From Actinomycetota bacterium (GTDB lineage: Bacteria; Actinomycetota; Thermoleophilia; BMS3ABIN01): 64,000 nt of DNA. The notes under the pieces were generated by a model. That model saw nothing but the letters and a program-made list of their open reading frames with translations, was not told the origin of the DNA and did not search any database. The stretch is taken from positions 124,001 through 188,000 of the forward strand of contig JACRMB010000003.1 in assembly GCA_016235065.1 (NCBI GenBank), written 5' to 3'. This document shows, piece after piece, positions 32,490 through 41,343 of the stretch. Position numbers and translations under genes: made by a program. Every line of letters begins with the position of its first letter. Within the stretch, counting starts at the first letter, position 1.

Positions 32490-33932
32490 TCAGCCGGGAG
32501 CCTTGGCCGCCTTCGGCACCCAAAGATCGATCGGTGGCCAGGATTCGCTGTGATAATCAACCTGATATTTGTCAGCGAGCTCAGGCTGGAGTATCTCGGC
32601 GCTCGGCTGACCCGGGGCGAATACGACTACCGGCGGTTTGACCCCGGCCAGATCCATCCTCAGACCGTCGAAGAGGGCGATGGCGTTCTCGTCTCCGCGT
32701 TTGTATTTCTCTTCCCAGAGGAAGGGGTCGTAGAAATCGAGTGTCACCGGCCGCCCGGCTTCAAGCGCATAGCATCCGGGTATCAGCACGGGCTGGCAAT
32801 CAGTGCTGCGGTTGATGGTCTCGGCCACGATAACCGCTACGTCGCTCTCATTGCTGCGGAAGAAATAGTCGCCGCTTTTGTTGACCAGGTTCGGCACTGC
32901 AAAAACCAGCCAGGCTGCGATCAACAGCAGTGGCACCAGGCTACCCCTCTCCGCGAGGGCTACGATGCCCCAGGCTGCAAGTACCGCCACGGCAGGCTCA
33001 GCGATCAGAAACAGGTTGGTGTCATGCCCTTCAGCTGGCAGGGTCCCGAGAACCGCTACGCCGGCCAGCAGCCAGCCGACCAGCAGGAACAGGCGTCCTT
33101 TTAGCTCGCCGCCGAGTTTTTCGCGGTTGCGCAACGCTTTGGCGGCGAACCAGGCACCCACCCATGCGGGCACCATCAGCGGCCAGTCCATCTGCCAGAT
33201 CCGCCGCAGCCCATCGAAGAGGTTGGCGAAATTGTAACCCTTGCTGGATTGCGCTCCCAGGATGTCAGCGAGGTAGGCGCCGTCGGTGATCCACTGGGCC
33301 GCCAGCGCCGCTGTCAATGAGCCTCCTACAGCCACGACGATGTATATCCATGACAACTTTCTACGGAATATCAACACGTAGGCGATGCACACCAGAATGA
33401 AGGGCAGGATAGTCAGTTTAGTCAGTGTCCCCAGCACGGCCAGGGCGCCGGCGCCGACGATAGCGGCGCGAGACCTTCCCATCAGTAGCAGGATGGAAAT
33501 AACGGCTATCAGCGAAACAAGGTAGTCGTTGATAAACGTCTTGGAGAAGAAAAGACCCAGCGGCGCGAACAGCGTCAGCACCCCGGCGACAATGGCCAGC
33601 TGCTGGTTGGCGGTGATGCGGAAGGCCAGCCGCCATACCGCAACTCCAAGCCCTGCCATCAACAGCAGGGTAAAGATGCGGAAGGGGATGACTCCAGCGC
33701 CTAGTCTTGCCAGAGGAGCACCCAGGAGGAAAAGCAACGGCGGATGGGCGACCAGGAAATCACGATAAGGCATCTGGCCGTCTGCCAGCGCCCGCGAGGT
33801 TATCAGATAGCTGCTGTCAGCTGCGTCCAGGCAGCTGCGGTCGATGCCGGATAGCCCCAGAGCCAGGAACAGGACGATGAACGCGAGTAAAGCTAGAGGA
33901 TAGAATCTGGCGAGCCTGGCGGGGCTGGCCAT
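32490..33932 (-). CDS. GT39/ArnT-like membrane glycosyltransferase
   Basis: A 480-residue polytopic protein with about ten membrane helices, then a soluble C-terminal part of about 120 residues. The first loop, 'DAADSSYLITSRALADGQMP' followed by YRDFLVAHPP, has the acidic pair and layout of GT-C (dolichyl-phosphate-mannose-type, PMT_2) transferases, which use a lipid-linked sugar. It probably glycosylates a surface lipid or protein. Donor and acceptor are unknown. It is 4 bp after the GNAT-like gene, in one operon. Confidence 0.75.
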   Translation of the reverse strand: MASPARLARFYPLALLAFIVLFLALGLSGIDRSCLDAADSSYLITSRALADGQMPYRDFLVAHPPLLFLLGAPLARLGAGVIPFRIFTLLLMAGLGVAVWRLAFRITANQQLAIVAGVLTLFAPLGLFFSKTFINDYLVSLIAVISILLLMGRSRAAIVGAGALAVLGTLTKLTILPFILVCIAYVLIFRRKLSWIYIVVAVGGSLTAALAAQWITDGAYLADILGAQSSKGYNFANLFDGLRRIWQMDWPLMVPAWVGAWFAAKALRNREKLGGELKGRLFLLVGWLLAGVAVLGTLPAEGHDTNLFLIAEPAVAVLAAWGIVALAERGSLVPLLLIAAWLVFAVPNLVNKSGDYFFRSNESDVAVIVAETINRSTDCQPVLIPGCYALEAGRPVTLDFYDPFLWEEKYKRGDENAIALFDGLRMDLAGVKPPVVVFAPGQPSAEILQPELADKYQVDYHSESWPPIDLWVPKAAKAPG

Positions 33933-33936
33933 CAGA

Positions 33937-34590
33937 TCAGGGGCAAACAGGTGCCCGGCCGTCGCCTGCTTTCACCGGCTCGCACATGGCGGCGGGCGCC
34001 GGAGCCGGAGCGGTACGCTTGATGCGTTCCAGGATCCGGCGGCGGGATTTATGTTTTTCGGCCGCCCTGGAAGTCTGGACGCCGCCCATCTCGAATCTCA
34101 TCAGCTGCAGGCCACGGGAGCTGCGCACCGGGTTGAAGCCGCAGTCTCTCAGAAAATCCTGGTCGAACAGCCGGCAATCGCCTTCAGGCGCATCTATCTG
34201 ATAACAGAAAGCTTCGACCGTATCAACATCGCGCTCCTTGAGATCGGCGAGCACGGCAGTGAGCAGGCTTCTGCGGGTAGGCTCGAAGTCGGAATTGGCT
34301 ACAAAGCTGCAGGTCAGCAGCACCGCATCGCCGCTGACCGGGCCGCAGGCAAAGTCGTTGGCGCGGGCGAAGAGTCGAGCGGGGCCGTACTGGATCATAC
34401 CCATCAGTTCGTCATCAGCGGTCGCAAGCTTTCCCCAGCTGCCGAAATATTCGACTGCCGTCTCAGTCCAGTCATCCGCGGCGCTGGCAGGCCAGCTGTC
34501 ATCGTGCCCCTGCCACCAGCCACAGCACTGGCATTCCTCGGGGAGGATCTCCAATGCCGCCTTGTCCAGTTCCTGAAGTTGAAAGATCAC
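33937..34590 (-). CDS. GNAT-like acetyltransferase with N-terminal cysteine motif
   Basis: A 217-residue protein whose first part reads 'LPEECQCCGWWQGHDDSW' and then 'LMGMIQYGPARLFARA', with later 'LTCSFVAN', 'RRSLLTAVLADLKERDVDTV' (an acetyl-CoA-site-like helix) and 'FLRDCGFNPVRSS'. This is the pattern of a divergent GNAT N-acetyltransferase seen in Actinomycetota. A Lys/Arg- and Pro/Ala-rich tail follows. The substrate is unknown. It is translated with the downstream glycosyltransferase. Confidence 0.6.
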   Translation of the reverse strand: MIFQLQELDKAALEILPEECQCCGWWQGHDDSWPASAADDWTETAVEYFGSWGKLATADDELMGMIQYGPARLFARANDFACGPVSGDAVLLTCSFVANSDFEPTRRSLLTAVLADLKERDVDTVEAFCYQIDAPEGDCRLFDQDFLRDCGFNPVRSSRGLQLMRFEMGGVQTSRAAEKHKSRRRILERIKRTAPAPAPAAMCEPVKAGDGRAPVCP

Positions 34591-34745
34591 TTATCGAACC
34601 ATCCGTGAACTCGTCGTTGTCCGTAGACTGTCGCACCCTTGCAGGCAACAGTCATCCAATCGAACAGGATTCTCTTTCCCAGATACATCAACATTATAAC
34701 TTACGGGAAGAATCTGTTGGAGAGGCAATCCCAGAAAACGAGGCA

Positions 34746-35708
34746 CTATTCGCCGGAAACCAGCTCAAGCAGCGTGATCTCGGGGCGGCTGAGGAAGCGA
34801 AATGGCAGCAGGGTCGTGCCGACTCCCGGGGATACGTGCATGGTCAGGCGGCCAATACGGTAGATCCCGGCACCGAAATCCGAACCAGACGTAGATAACA
34901 GGATCTTTCCTTTTGTGGGATGAGGGATGCAGATCTGACCGCCATGAGTATGCCCGGCGAGGATCAGGTCATAAGAGCCCGCGGTAAGCAGTTCAGCCAC
35001 ATCCGGGCTGTGGGACAGGAGCACGCGCAGCCCTGCCTGGCGGTCTACCTGCGAGGCTGTGCTTTCGAAATCGGCGTAACCATACTGGAAGTCATCCATG
35101 CCACAGACCTGCACGCTGCCGCCCCGGGTCATGACTATCGCACATTCGTTCTCGAGCAGACGGATTCCCGACTGGGCGAGGAGCTCGCGGTTGAGGGACA
35201 CGGTATTCGCAAGGTCTTCGACAGGGATTTCTTTCGATCCCAGGCGATTTCGGCCGGTAAACCGCCGGGCCAGATCCTGGAGGACAGTCTTTCTAAGCCC
35301 ATGGTCGTGGTTGCCAAGCACCGCGAACTTGCCATAACGCCCGCCGATCTCAGCCAGGAGGGGTAGCCATGGACGCAGGTCCTTCTTCTTGTCGGTCATG
35401 TCACCGGTAAAAAGGACCAGGTCGGCGTCGGCGCGGCGCGATGCCTTGATCAGCTTGCCGATAGCCCTGCCTGCCGGGCCGGGCGCACCGGCGTGAAGGT
35501 CGCTGATATGGAGTAGTTTCAGCCCCTCCAGCTCAGAGGGGAGACCTGGAAGTTCCAGCCGCCGCCGCCGCAGGCGCAGCCACTGGGCCTCGAAGAGCAT
35601 GTAACCGAAACCGGCAGCCGCCAGGATAGCGGCTGAAAGCAGCGTCCGCGCCAGGAGCAGTCTGACCTGACGCCTGACCTGGCGGTTAGCCTTCCTGCTG
35701 GGCTTCAA
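34746..35708 (-). CDS. Membrane-anchored metallophosphoesterase, YkuE-like
   Basis: A 320-residue calcineurin-like phosphoesterase. An N-terminal membrane helix (around 20-42) is followed by the metal-binding series 'HISDLHAGAPG', 'LVLFTGDMTDKKKDL', 'VLGNHDHGLRK', 'VLLSHSPDV' and 'LILAGHTHGGQICIPH'. This is the YkuE/UDP-2,3-diacylglucosamine-hydrolase-like group of membrane proteins. The substrate is not determined. Its start overlaps the end of the YtxH-like gene by 23 bp, so they are probably coupled. Confidence 0.88.
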   Translation of the reverse strand: MKPSRKANRQVRRQVRLLLARTLLSAAILAAAGFGYMLFEAQWLRLRRRRLELPGLPSELEGLKLLHISDLHAGAPGPAGRAIGKLIKASRRADADLVLFTGDMTDKKKDLRPWLPLLAEIGGRYGKFAVLGNHDHGLRKTVLQDLARRFTGRNRLGSKEIPVEDLANTVSLNRELLAQSGIRLLENECAIVMTRGGSVQVCGMDDFQYGYADFESTASQVDRQAGLRVLLSHSPDVAELLTAGSYDLILAGHTHGGQICIPHPTKGKILLSTSGSDFGAGIYRIGRLTMHVSPGVGTTLLPFRFLSRPEITLLELVSGE

Positions 35709-35946
35709 TCTCCGCCTTCAGGCGTTCCCGGGTTTCCTCGATCCTCGCCTTCAGTTCTTCAGAGGACTCAGGCTCCTCGACAACGGGTATCCCGGTCTCG
35801 GTGCCTGGCTCTGCCAGGATGTCGAGCTGGCCGCCGAACAGTTCCTGCCTGATCTCCCGGCCGGATTTTGGAGCCAGCAACAGGCCGGCTGTAAATCCCA
35901 GGATCATCCCGCACATGAACTTCCGGCATCGTTTACACTTGGCCAT
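35686..35946 (-). CDS. YtxH-like small membrane protein
   Basis: An 86-residue protein starting MAKCKRCRKFMCGMILGFTA. It has one membrane helix followed by 'LLLAPKSGREIRQELFG', the YtxH-domain signature. The acidic tail ends 'RIEETRERLKAEIEAQQEG', very like the end of the larger protein at 45.4 kb. Two CxxC-like cysteine pairs precede the helix. ATG 35946 was preferred to the longer frame because AGGAGG lies just upstream. Confidence 0.7.
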   Translation of the reverse strand: MAKCKRCRKFMCGMILGFTAGLLLAPKSGREIRQELFGGQLDILAEPGTETGIPVVEEPESSEELKARIEETRERLKAEIEAQQEG

Positions 35947-36132
35947 AGGAACCTCCTGGAGTACTTGAACATGGGCGCTGATTTCCGGACCCAATTCTAT
36001 TGGCTTGCCCGGGCAGCCGCAAGGAAGTGCGTTTTACTCAGGAGCCGCCAGGCAATACTATGTGCGGACAGCATGAAGTTATGCCCGGGTGCCTGAAGAA
36101 ATAACCCGGCAACTGGAAGGAGTGCGGAGGCG

Positions 36133-36339
36133 ATGGCAGAAAAGAAGATAACCGGCGACATGGTCATTAACGATGTGATCAAGCTCTACCCCTGGACGCT
36201 GCCAGTCTTTCACCGCCTGGATGTGGATTCCTGCTGCGGTGGAGCCCGTACGGTGGCGACCATGGCGCAGGAACACGGTCTTGTCCTGGATGAGGTCCTG
36301 GCCGAACTGCAGGCGGCAGCGGAAGCCAGCCAGTCATAA
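36133..36339 (+). CDS. DUF542/ScdA_N-domain protein, 68 aa
   Basis: 'INDVIKLYPWTLPVFHRLDV' followed by DSCCGGARTV is the N-terminal domain of ScdA/RIC di-iron cluster repair proteins, with the diagnostic CCGG. The C-terminal hemerythrin-like iron domain is missing, so this is a stand-alone version. Such short forms occur in anaerobes. A role in redox or Fe-S homeostasis is inferred. GGAGTGCGGAGG lies upstream of the ATG. Confidence 0.8.
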   Translation: MAEKKITGDMVINDVIKLYPWTLPVFHRLDVDSCCGGARTVATMAQEHGLVLDEVLAELQAAAEASQS

Positions 36340-36378
36340 ATCATATGCCGGCCGTCACGGCCGGCGGAAGGAGGCGCC

Positions 36379-36933
36379 ATGATTGCCTTGATAATCGTCA
36401 TAGCTGTGGTAGTTCTTCTCGTGGGTGGCATCATCGTCATCTACAACAGCCTGGTACGCCAGCGGAACAAGGTGGACAACGCCTGGAAGCAGATCGATGT
36501 CCAGCTCAAGCGTCGCCACGATCTGATCCCCAACCTCGTGGAAGTGGTGAAGGATTACATGTCATACGAGAAAGAAGTGCTGGAGAATGTGACCAAAGCG
36601 CGTTCTCAGGCGATGCAGGCTTCGGGTCCGGCCGAGGCAGGTCAGGCGGAGAACATGCTCACCGGGGCGCTCAAGTCGCTCTTCGCGGTGGCGGAGAATT
36701 ATCCCGACCTGAAGGCCAACCAGAACGTCTCCCAGCTGCAGGAAGAGCTGACCTCGACCGAGAACAAGATCTCCTTCGCCCGCCAGCTCTACAATGACGT
36801 GGTCATGTATTTCAACAACAAGGTCCAGACCTTTCCCTCGAACATCATCGCCGGAGCCTTCGGCTTCAAGGCACGGGAATACTTCGAGGTCCCTGAAGAG
36901 GAAAAGGAAGTCGTGGCGGTGGACCTGCGCTAG
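36379..36933 (+). CDS. lemA: LemA-family membrane protein
   Basis: A 184-residue protein with an N-terminal membrane helix (about 2-24) and the diagnostic '[20 protein letters not shown]' plus '[14 protein letters not shown]', then '[16 protein letters not shown]'-like sequence ([14 protein letters not shown]). LemA proteins are helical-bundle membrane proteins often encoded next to HtpX proteases, as here (10 bp gap). AAGGAGG precedes the ATG. A role in envelope protein quality control is inferred from that pairing. Confidence 0.93.
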   Translation: MIALIIVIAVVVLLVGGIIVIYNSLVRQRNKVDNAWKQIDVQLKRRHDLIPNLVEVVKDYMSYEKEVLENVTKARSQAMQASGPAEAGQAENMLTGALKSLFAVAENYPDLKANQNVSQLQEELTSTENKISFARQLYNDVVMYFNNKVQTFPSNIIAGAFGFKAREYFEVPEEEKEVVAVDLR

Positions 36934-36942
36934 GCAGTCTCC

Positions 36943-37875
36943 ATGTACGAGCAGATTTCAAAAAACAAGCGGCTCTCCTATGTTCTCATCGTGGTGATGA
37001 CGGCGTTTTTTATCGTTTTCGGGTTCGTCGTGGGCGCCGCCGCATTTGGTGGATCGATGAGTGGTGCTGTGTTCGGACTCATCATCGCCGTCTTCATCGC
37101 GGTGGCCATGAGCCTCACCAGCTACTTCAAGGGTGACAAGATCGCTCTGGCCACAAGCCGCGCCCGGCCGGTCACTCGCGAGGAACAGCCGCAGCTCTGG
37201 AACGTGGTCGAAGAGATGGCGATCGCCTCGGGTAATCCCGTGCCGGCCGTGTATATCATCGACGATTCAGCGCCCAACGCCTTCGCGACCGGACGCAAGC
37301 CGGAGATGTCATCCATTGCAGTCACCCAGGGACTGCTGGACAAGATGAACCGTGAGGAGCTCCAGGGTGTTATCGCCCATGAGATGTCGCACGTGCGCAA
37401 CTACGATATCCTTTTCGCCACCCTGGTCGGGGTGATGGTCGGCGCTATCGCCCTGATGGCCGATTTCTTCCTGCGCTTCACTTTCTTTGGCGGCAGCCGC
37501 CGCAGCAGCAGCGATAACAGCGGCGCCCTGGGAGCGATACTCCTGGTAGCGGCACTTGTTCTGGCCATCCTCGCCCCCATCGCCGCCCGCATGGTGCAGC
37601 TGGCGATCTCCCGCAAGCGCGAGTATCTGGCTGATGCCTCAGCTGTTGAGCTCACCCGTAATCCCGAGGGCCTGGCCAATGCTCTTGAGAAGATCTCAGG
37701 TGACCAGGAGGTTCTGGAGGTGGCCAACCGCGCCACCGCCCATCTCTATATCGCCCAGCCGATCAAGAAGTTCGAGAAGAAATCCCGCGGCCTGTTCGAT
37801 ACCCATCCGCCGATCCAGGAGCGCATCGCCGTTCTGAGGGCGATGGCGAGCGGCGCCGCGGGAGCCGCAGACTAG
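36943..37875 (+). CDS. htpX: HtpX-family membrane zinc protease (M48)
   Basis: A 310-residue membrane metalloprotease. Two N-terminal helices, then the zinc motif 'VIAHEMSHVRNYDI' (around residue 145), two more helices (around 165-215) and the third zinc ligand in 'KREYLADASAVEL'. HtpX degrades misfolded membrane proteins. It follows lemA directly, the usual pairing. ATG 36943 has a weak site. Confidence 0.95.
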   Translation: MYEQISKNKRLSYVLIVVMTAFFIVFGFVVGAAAFGGSMSGAVFGLIIAVFIAVAMSLTSYFKGDKIALATSRARPVTREEQPQLWNVVEEMAIASGNPVPAVYIIDDSAPNAFATGRKPEMSSIAVTQGLLDKMNREELQGVIAHEMSHVRNYDILFATLVGVMVGAIALMADFFLRFTFFGGSRRSSSDNSGALGAILLVAALVLAILAPIAARMVQLAISRKREYLADASAVELTRNPEGLANALEKISGDQEVLEVANRATAHLYIAQPIKKFEKKSRGLFDTHPPIQERIAVLRAMASGAAGAAD

Positions 37876-38004
37876 GAAAACCGCTTGCGATTTTAAGACC
37901 GGTCGGATAATATCCACTCCCCCCTCGTTTCCCGCAACATTCGTTCTCTCCAGGCAGAGATGAACGTCCGCATCGTCTCGCTCCGCGTGTAATGGAGCCC
38001 GAAA

Positions 38005-38709
38005 ATGACGTATAGCACTCAGCAGGAAGACCCATGTACCCCGCAGGACGACCGGATCCGGGCAAACACTGAAGGCATGATCGCCCGTGAGGCGGTTCCT
38101 GCCCCAGCCAGTTCGCTTTTCGATCATGAACTCGTAGGGCTGGTGCTTGACCACGAGCCTGACTCCGGGCTGGTCCGCCTCTGCGACCACATCTTCGAGC
38201 TGTTTGCAGGCAGGGCGCTCTCCCCTGTGACTCCTGAAGAAATCAGCACCAGCTGCAGCGTGTCCGCTGCTGATGCAGAGCGGCTGTCGGCATCCATCGA
38301 ACTCGCCAGGCGCCTTCTCTGGCCGGACGACGGCCTCGGACCCATCCGCTCGCCTCGAGACGCCTGCCGGGCGGCATCAGGCATCCGTGCGGCCGCAAGA
38401 GAGCATTTCCTCGCCCTTTACCTTAATGCCCGTAACTCAATCATCCACCAGGAGACCGTTTCGATCGGCAGCCTCAACGCCAACATAGTCCATCCGCGTG
38501 AGGTCTTCCGCCCGGCTATCACCCGTTCGGCTGCCGCCATCATCCTCGTCCATAACCATCCGTCAGGCGATGTCACGCCCAGCCAGGAGGACCTCAATCT
38601 GACCGCGCGCCTGGTGGAAGCGGGGCGCTTGCTGGGAATCGAAGTGCTCGATCACCTGATAGTCGCGGAAAAACGCTATCTGAGTTTTCGCAGCGAAGCA
38701 TATCTTTAG
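38005..38709 (+). CDS. radC: RadC-family JAB1/MPN protein
   Basis: A 234-residue protein with the JAMM metal motif HNHPSGDVTPSQED near the C-terminus, preceded by 'VSIGSLNANIVHPREVFRPA', as in RadC (DUF2466). The N-terminal half has the helical region seen in the family but poorly conserved. RadC's role is unsettled; DNA-repair links in old literature were later doubted. ATG 38005 has GGAG eight bases upstream. It is the gene on the left side of the origin-like region. Confidence 0.9.
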   Translation: MTYSTQQEDPCTPQDDRIRANTEGMIAREAVPAPASSLFDHELVGLVLDHEPDSGLVRLCDHIFELFAGRALSPVTPEEISTSCSVSAADAERLSASIELARRLLWPDDGLGPIRSPRDACRAASGIRAAAREHFLALYLNARNSIIHQETVSIGSLNANIVHPREVFRPAITRSAAAIILVHNHPSGDVTPSQEDLNLTARLVEAGRLLGIEVLDHLIVAEKRYLSFRSEAYL

Positions 38710-39041
38710 GACGACCTCTGACGATTTTCAAAGGAAAGCACTCAAATATGAAAAGGAAGTTCTATTTGTGGAAAAACAATTTTTTTCAGGCTTTCCGGTT
38801 TTCTGGCTGTCGACAGCGGCGGCAACAGCTGTAAGGAAAATCATTATTCAAGAGAGCAAACAGATTTATCCTGCTATTTGCAGGCACTCTGCTCAAAAAT
38901 AGGCTAACTGACTTCCTTTGTCAGATTTTTAACGGGAACGAATGTCAACTGCCGGGATGCTTTTAGTGATGCGGACTCGGGGAGTTATCCACATAATCCA
39001 CAACCGTGTATAATCCTCACGTACCGCCCTGACCGGCTTTG
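38710..39041. other. AT-rich origin-like intergenic region with DnaA boxes
   Basis: A gene-free stretch of nearly 400 bp, more AT-rich than its surroundings. A perfect DnaA box TTATCCACA (38985-38993) is directly followed by TAATCCACA (38994-39002), one mismatch. A reverse-orientation TTTTCCACA lies at 38767-38775. Runs of T and A lie between. Position before rpmH is the classical oriC place. However, dnaA is not adjacent (radC is), and three boxes are few. The true origin could be here or near a relocated dnaA. Confidence 0.55.
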
Positions 39042-39071
39042 TTGACTTTAGTGAAAATCTGACTGTATACT
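39042..39071 (+). promoter_or_regulatory. rpmH promoter
   Basis: TTGACT (39042-39047), an 18-bp spacer and TATACT (39066-39071) lie 34 bp before the rpmH start. A second TATAAT at 39009-39014 has no good -35. Confidence 0.7.
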
Positions 39072-39104
39072 ACATGGTCGGTCTACCCGAAAAAGGACGA
39101 TTTC

Positions 39105-39239
39105 GTGAAGCGCACATATCAGCCAAACACCAGGAAGAGAAAGAAAACCCACGGATTCCGGCTCAGGATGAGCACGAAGGCCGGTCGCCGTGTCATCAAA
39201 CGCAGGCGAGCCAAGGGCAGGAAGAGGCTATCGGCCTAG
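39105..39239 (+). CDS. rpmH: 50S ribosomal protein L34
   Basis: The 44-residue product reads [20 protein letters not shown] at the start, the universal L34 sequence, and ends '[13 protein letters not shown]'. GTG 39105 is preceded by AAAAGGA. Another frame runs through it and is easily mistaken for an extension of rnpA. It opens the rpmH-rnpA-yidD-yidC-jag cluster. Confidence 0.97.
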   Translation: MKRTYQPNTRKRKKTHGFRLRMSTKAGRRVIKRRRAKGRKRLSA

Positions 39240-39256
39240 GTACTTCCACGGCTACG

Positions 39257-39625
39257 GTGGAAAAAAAGCACCGGCTGACCCGGTCGGCCGACTTCCAGCG
39301 GGTATACCGCCAGGGAAAGTCAGTGGCCGGCAGGCATGCGGTCCTGTATTACTTCGAGCGTGTCTCGGAAAGTGGAGAAGAAGCGCCCAGACTGGGCGTA
39401 TCGGTTTCCAAGAAAGTAGGCGGCGCAGTCGTCCGCAACCAGGTAAAGCGGGTTTTGAAAGAGATCTTCCGCAGCCTGCAGGACCGTCTCGCCCCCAACT
39501 ATGACTATGTAATTATCGCCCGCCATGGGCTGCCGGACTTCCTGGAGAAGAGCCGGCATGAAGATATCGTCGAAATGATCGAGGATCTCTTCCGGCGGGC
39601 TAACCTGATACAGGAAACAGACTGA
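39257..39625 (+). CDS. rnpA: Ribonuclease P protein component
   Basis: A 122-residue basic protein with the start 'EKKHRLTRSADFQRVYRQGK' and the RNA-binding RNR motif 'VVRNQVKRVLKEIFR' (about residues 59-73). It assists the RNase P RNA in 5' maturation of tRNA. GTG 39257 was chosen because the longer frame covers rpmH; the ribosome-binding site is weak, and coupling to rpmH 17 bp upstream is likely. Confidence 0.95.
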   Translation: MEKKHRLTRSADFQRVYRQGKSVAGRHAVLYYFERVSESGEEAPRLGVSVSKKVGGAVVRNQVKRVLKEIFRSLQDRLAPNYDYVIIARHGLPDFLEKSRHEDIVEMIEDLFRRANLIQETD

Positions 39626-39626
39626 A

Positions 39627-39845
39627 TTGAAACAGATACTGATCGTGGTGATCGGCCTGTACCAGAGGCTGGTATCGCCGCTCATCCCTCAACGCTGCAA
39701 ATATTATCCGACCTGTTCCCAGTACTCCATCCAGGCATTCCGCGAGTGGGGCCTTTTCCGGGGCTTTGCGCTTTCAGCCTGGCGGCTTCTGCGCTGTAAC
39801 CCCTTTTCCCATGGCGGGCATGACCCGGTAAGGAAGCGTTCCTGA
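39627..39845 (+). CDS. yidD: Membrane protein insertion efficiency factor YidD
   Basis: A 72-residue protein: 'LIGLYQRLVSPLIPQRCKYY'-like start (VIGLYQRLVSPLIP) and 'CKYYPTCSQYSIQAF', then 'CNPFSHGGHDPV'. These cysteine blocks define YidD. It helps YidC-dependent membrane insertion. TTG 39627 comes 1 bp after the rnpA stop, and its stop overlaps the yidC start by 1 bp, so translation is coupled on both sides. Confidence 0.95.
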   Translation: MKQILIVVIGLYQRLVSPLIPQRCKYYPTCSQYSIQAFREWGLFRGFALSAWRLLRCNPFSHGGHDPVRKRS

Positions 39846-40594
39846 TGGCAGACAAACTCAGCTTCATCATCGATCCGCTTTACAGCGTACTCAACTGGAT
39901 CCACGACAACGTCGGGGTCTCCTGGGCGGTCTCGATCATCCTGCTCACCATCCTTGTCCGGATCGTCCTGATCCCGCTCACGGTCAAGCAATATACCTCC
40001 ATGCGGGCCATGCAGAAACTGCAGCCGCAGATGAAGGAGCTGCAGGCCAAGTACAAGGACGACAAGCAGAAGCTCAACGAAGAGATGATGAAGTTCTACC
40101 GCGAGAACAAGGTCAATCCCTTCGGTTCCTGCCTGCCTCTGCTGCTGCAGATGCCGATCTTCATGGCACTGTATTTTATGCTGACCACGCACAGCAGTGA
40201 TTTCGCCGGGTCCAGTTTTCTCTGGATCGAGGACATCACCCAGTCGAGCCAGCTGCTGGTCCTCTTTTACATGGCGACGCAGCTGGTGTCCAGCCTGCTG
40301 CTGTCGACAGCCGTGGACAAGTCCCAGAGGATACTGATGATCGTTATGCCCCTGGGCATCGGTGTGTTCTTCCTCTTCAGCGACTTCCCGGCGGGTGTGC
40401 TCATCTACTGGGTCACCACCAACATTTGGACCATCGGGCAGCAACTGGTGGTCAAACAGATAATCCAGGCCAAGGAAGCCAGGGAGGAAGCCGCTATCGC
40501 CACTACTACGGGCGAAACGGTATCGGCCAGTCTTACCGAGGCCAAGAAGACCGGAGGCAAAGGTGGAGGAAAATCAAAAAGGAAACGGCGCTGA
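39845..40594 (+). CDS. yidC: Membrane protein insertase YidC
   Basis: A 249-residue Gram-positive-type YidC (no large periplasmic domain). Features: 'SWAVSIILLTILVRIVLIPL' with the conserved Arg in the groove, the cytoplasmic hairpin 'LQPQMKELQAKYKDDKQKL', 'NPFGSCLPLLLQMPIFMALY', and a Lys/Arg-rich tail ending GKSKRKRR for ribosome contact. There is no lipobox at the N-terminus. It inserts membrane proteins alone or with SecYEG. The start overlaps yidD. Confidence 0.96.
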   Translation: MADKLSFIIDPLYSVLNWIHDNVGVSWAVSIILLTILVRIVLIPLTVKQYTSMRAMQKLQPQMKELQAKYKDDKQKLNEEMMKFYRENKVNPFGSCLPLLLQMPIFMALYFMLTTHSSDFAGSSFLWIEDITQSSQLLVLFYMATQLVSSLLLSTAVDKSQRILMIVMPLGIGVFFLFSDFPAGVLIYWVTTNIWTIGQQLVVKQIIQAKEAREEAAIATTTGETVSASLTEAKKTGGKGGGKSKRKRR

Positions 40595-40595
40595 T

Positions 40596-41324
40596 ATGAA
40601 AGCAGTAGGCGAAGGAAAGACGATCGAGGACGCTGAAGTCGACGCGCTGGAGAAGCTCGAAGAGATCACGGGCGCGCTCATGCCCGATCAGGTCGTATAC
40701 AAGGTGATTTCCGAAGGATCAAAAGGTTTCCTCGGGATGGGTTCGGCGATGGCGCAGGTCGAGGCCAGCGTCAAGAGCTATGGCGAAGCAGAGACGGGAT
40801 CCCCTGATTCACCTGCAGGTGTAGCAGGCGAAGTGGCAGAGTCTCCGGCAGTGCCTTCAGTTCCCCTGTCTCCTGAAGCAGAAGACCGCCTCACAGAGTT
40901 GCTGGAAAAGGTGTCCGACGGCCTGGGCCTGGAAGCGACAGTAAAAGTCACTGACAGGGGTGAGGAGGTTGCCGCCGAGCTGATCGGTGAGGATCTGGGC
41001 CTGTTCATCGGCCGGCATGGCTCCACCATGGACGCCGTGCAGTATCTCGCCAACATCATCGTCTACCGCGGCCTCGAAGACCGAAAGCGCATAATCGTGG
41101 ACGCCGAGGAATACCGCGAACGCAGGGAAGAGGTATTACGCTCGCTCGCAGACCGCGCCGCCAGCGAAGTCATGAAGGGCAAGGGTGTTTACGAGATGAA
41201 GCCGATGAGCGCCGCCGAGCGCCGTATAGTGCACATCCACCTTCAGGAGCGCAACGGCATCGAAACCAGCAGCGAAGGCAGGGAGCCTTTCCGCCGGGTG
41301 ATCATCTCCCGAGCCGGCAGCTGA
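40596..41324 (+). CDS. jag: RNA-binding protein Jag/KhpB
   Basis: A 242-residue protein with an N-terminal Jag domain (MKAVGEGKTIEDAEVDALEK), a variable acidic linker, a KH-like domain with 'LIGEDLGLFIGRHGSTMDAV' and a C-terminal R3H domain ('MSAAERRIVHIHLQERNGI'). KhpB binds RNA and affects envelope synthesis in other bacteria. ATG 40596 starts at the Jag motif. An alternative GTG 40563, overlapping yidC and preceded by GGAGG, would add 11 residues. It ends the rpmH cluster. Confidence 0.93.
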   Translation: MKAVGEGKTIEDAEVDALEKLEEITGALMPDQVVYKVISEGSKGFLGMGSAMAQVEASVKSYGEAETGSPDSPAGVAGEVAESPAVPSVPLSPEAEDRLTELLEKVSDGLGLEATVKVTDRGEEVAAELIGEDLGLFIGRHGSTMDAVQYLANIIVYRGLEDRKRIIVDAEEYRERREEVLRSLADRAASEVMKGKGVYEMKPMSAAERRIVHIHLQERNGIETSSEGREPFRRVIISRAGS

Positions 41325-41343
41325 CCAGCGTCATCGCCTGCCA

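Noticed and set aside
38744-38830. 28-codon frame in the origin-like region
   Set aside because: No ribosome-binding site and the sequence covers a DnaA box; composition is not coding-like.
39074-39256. N-terminal extension of rnpA
   Set aside because: This region encodes L34 in another frame; extension residues are not like RnpA.
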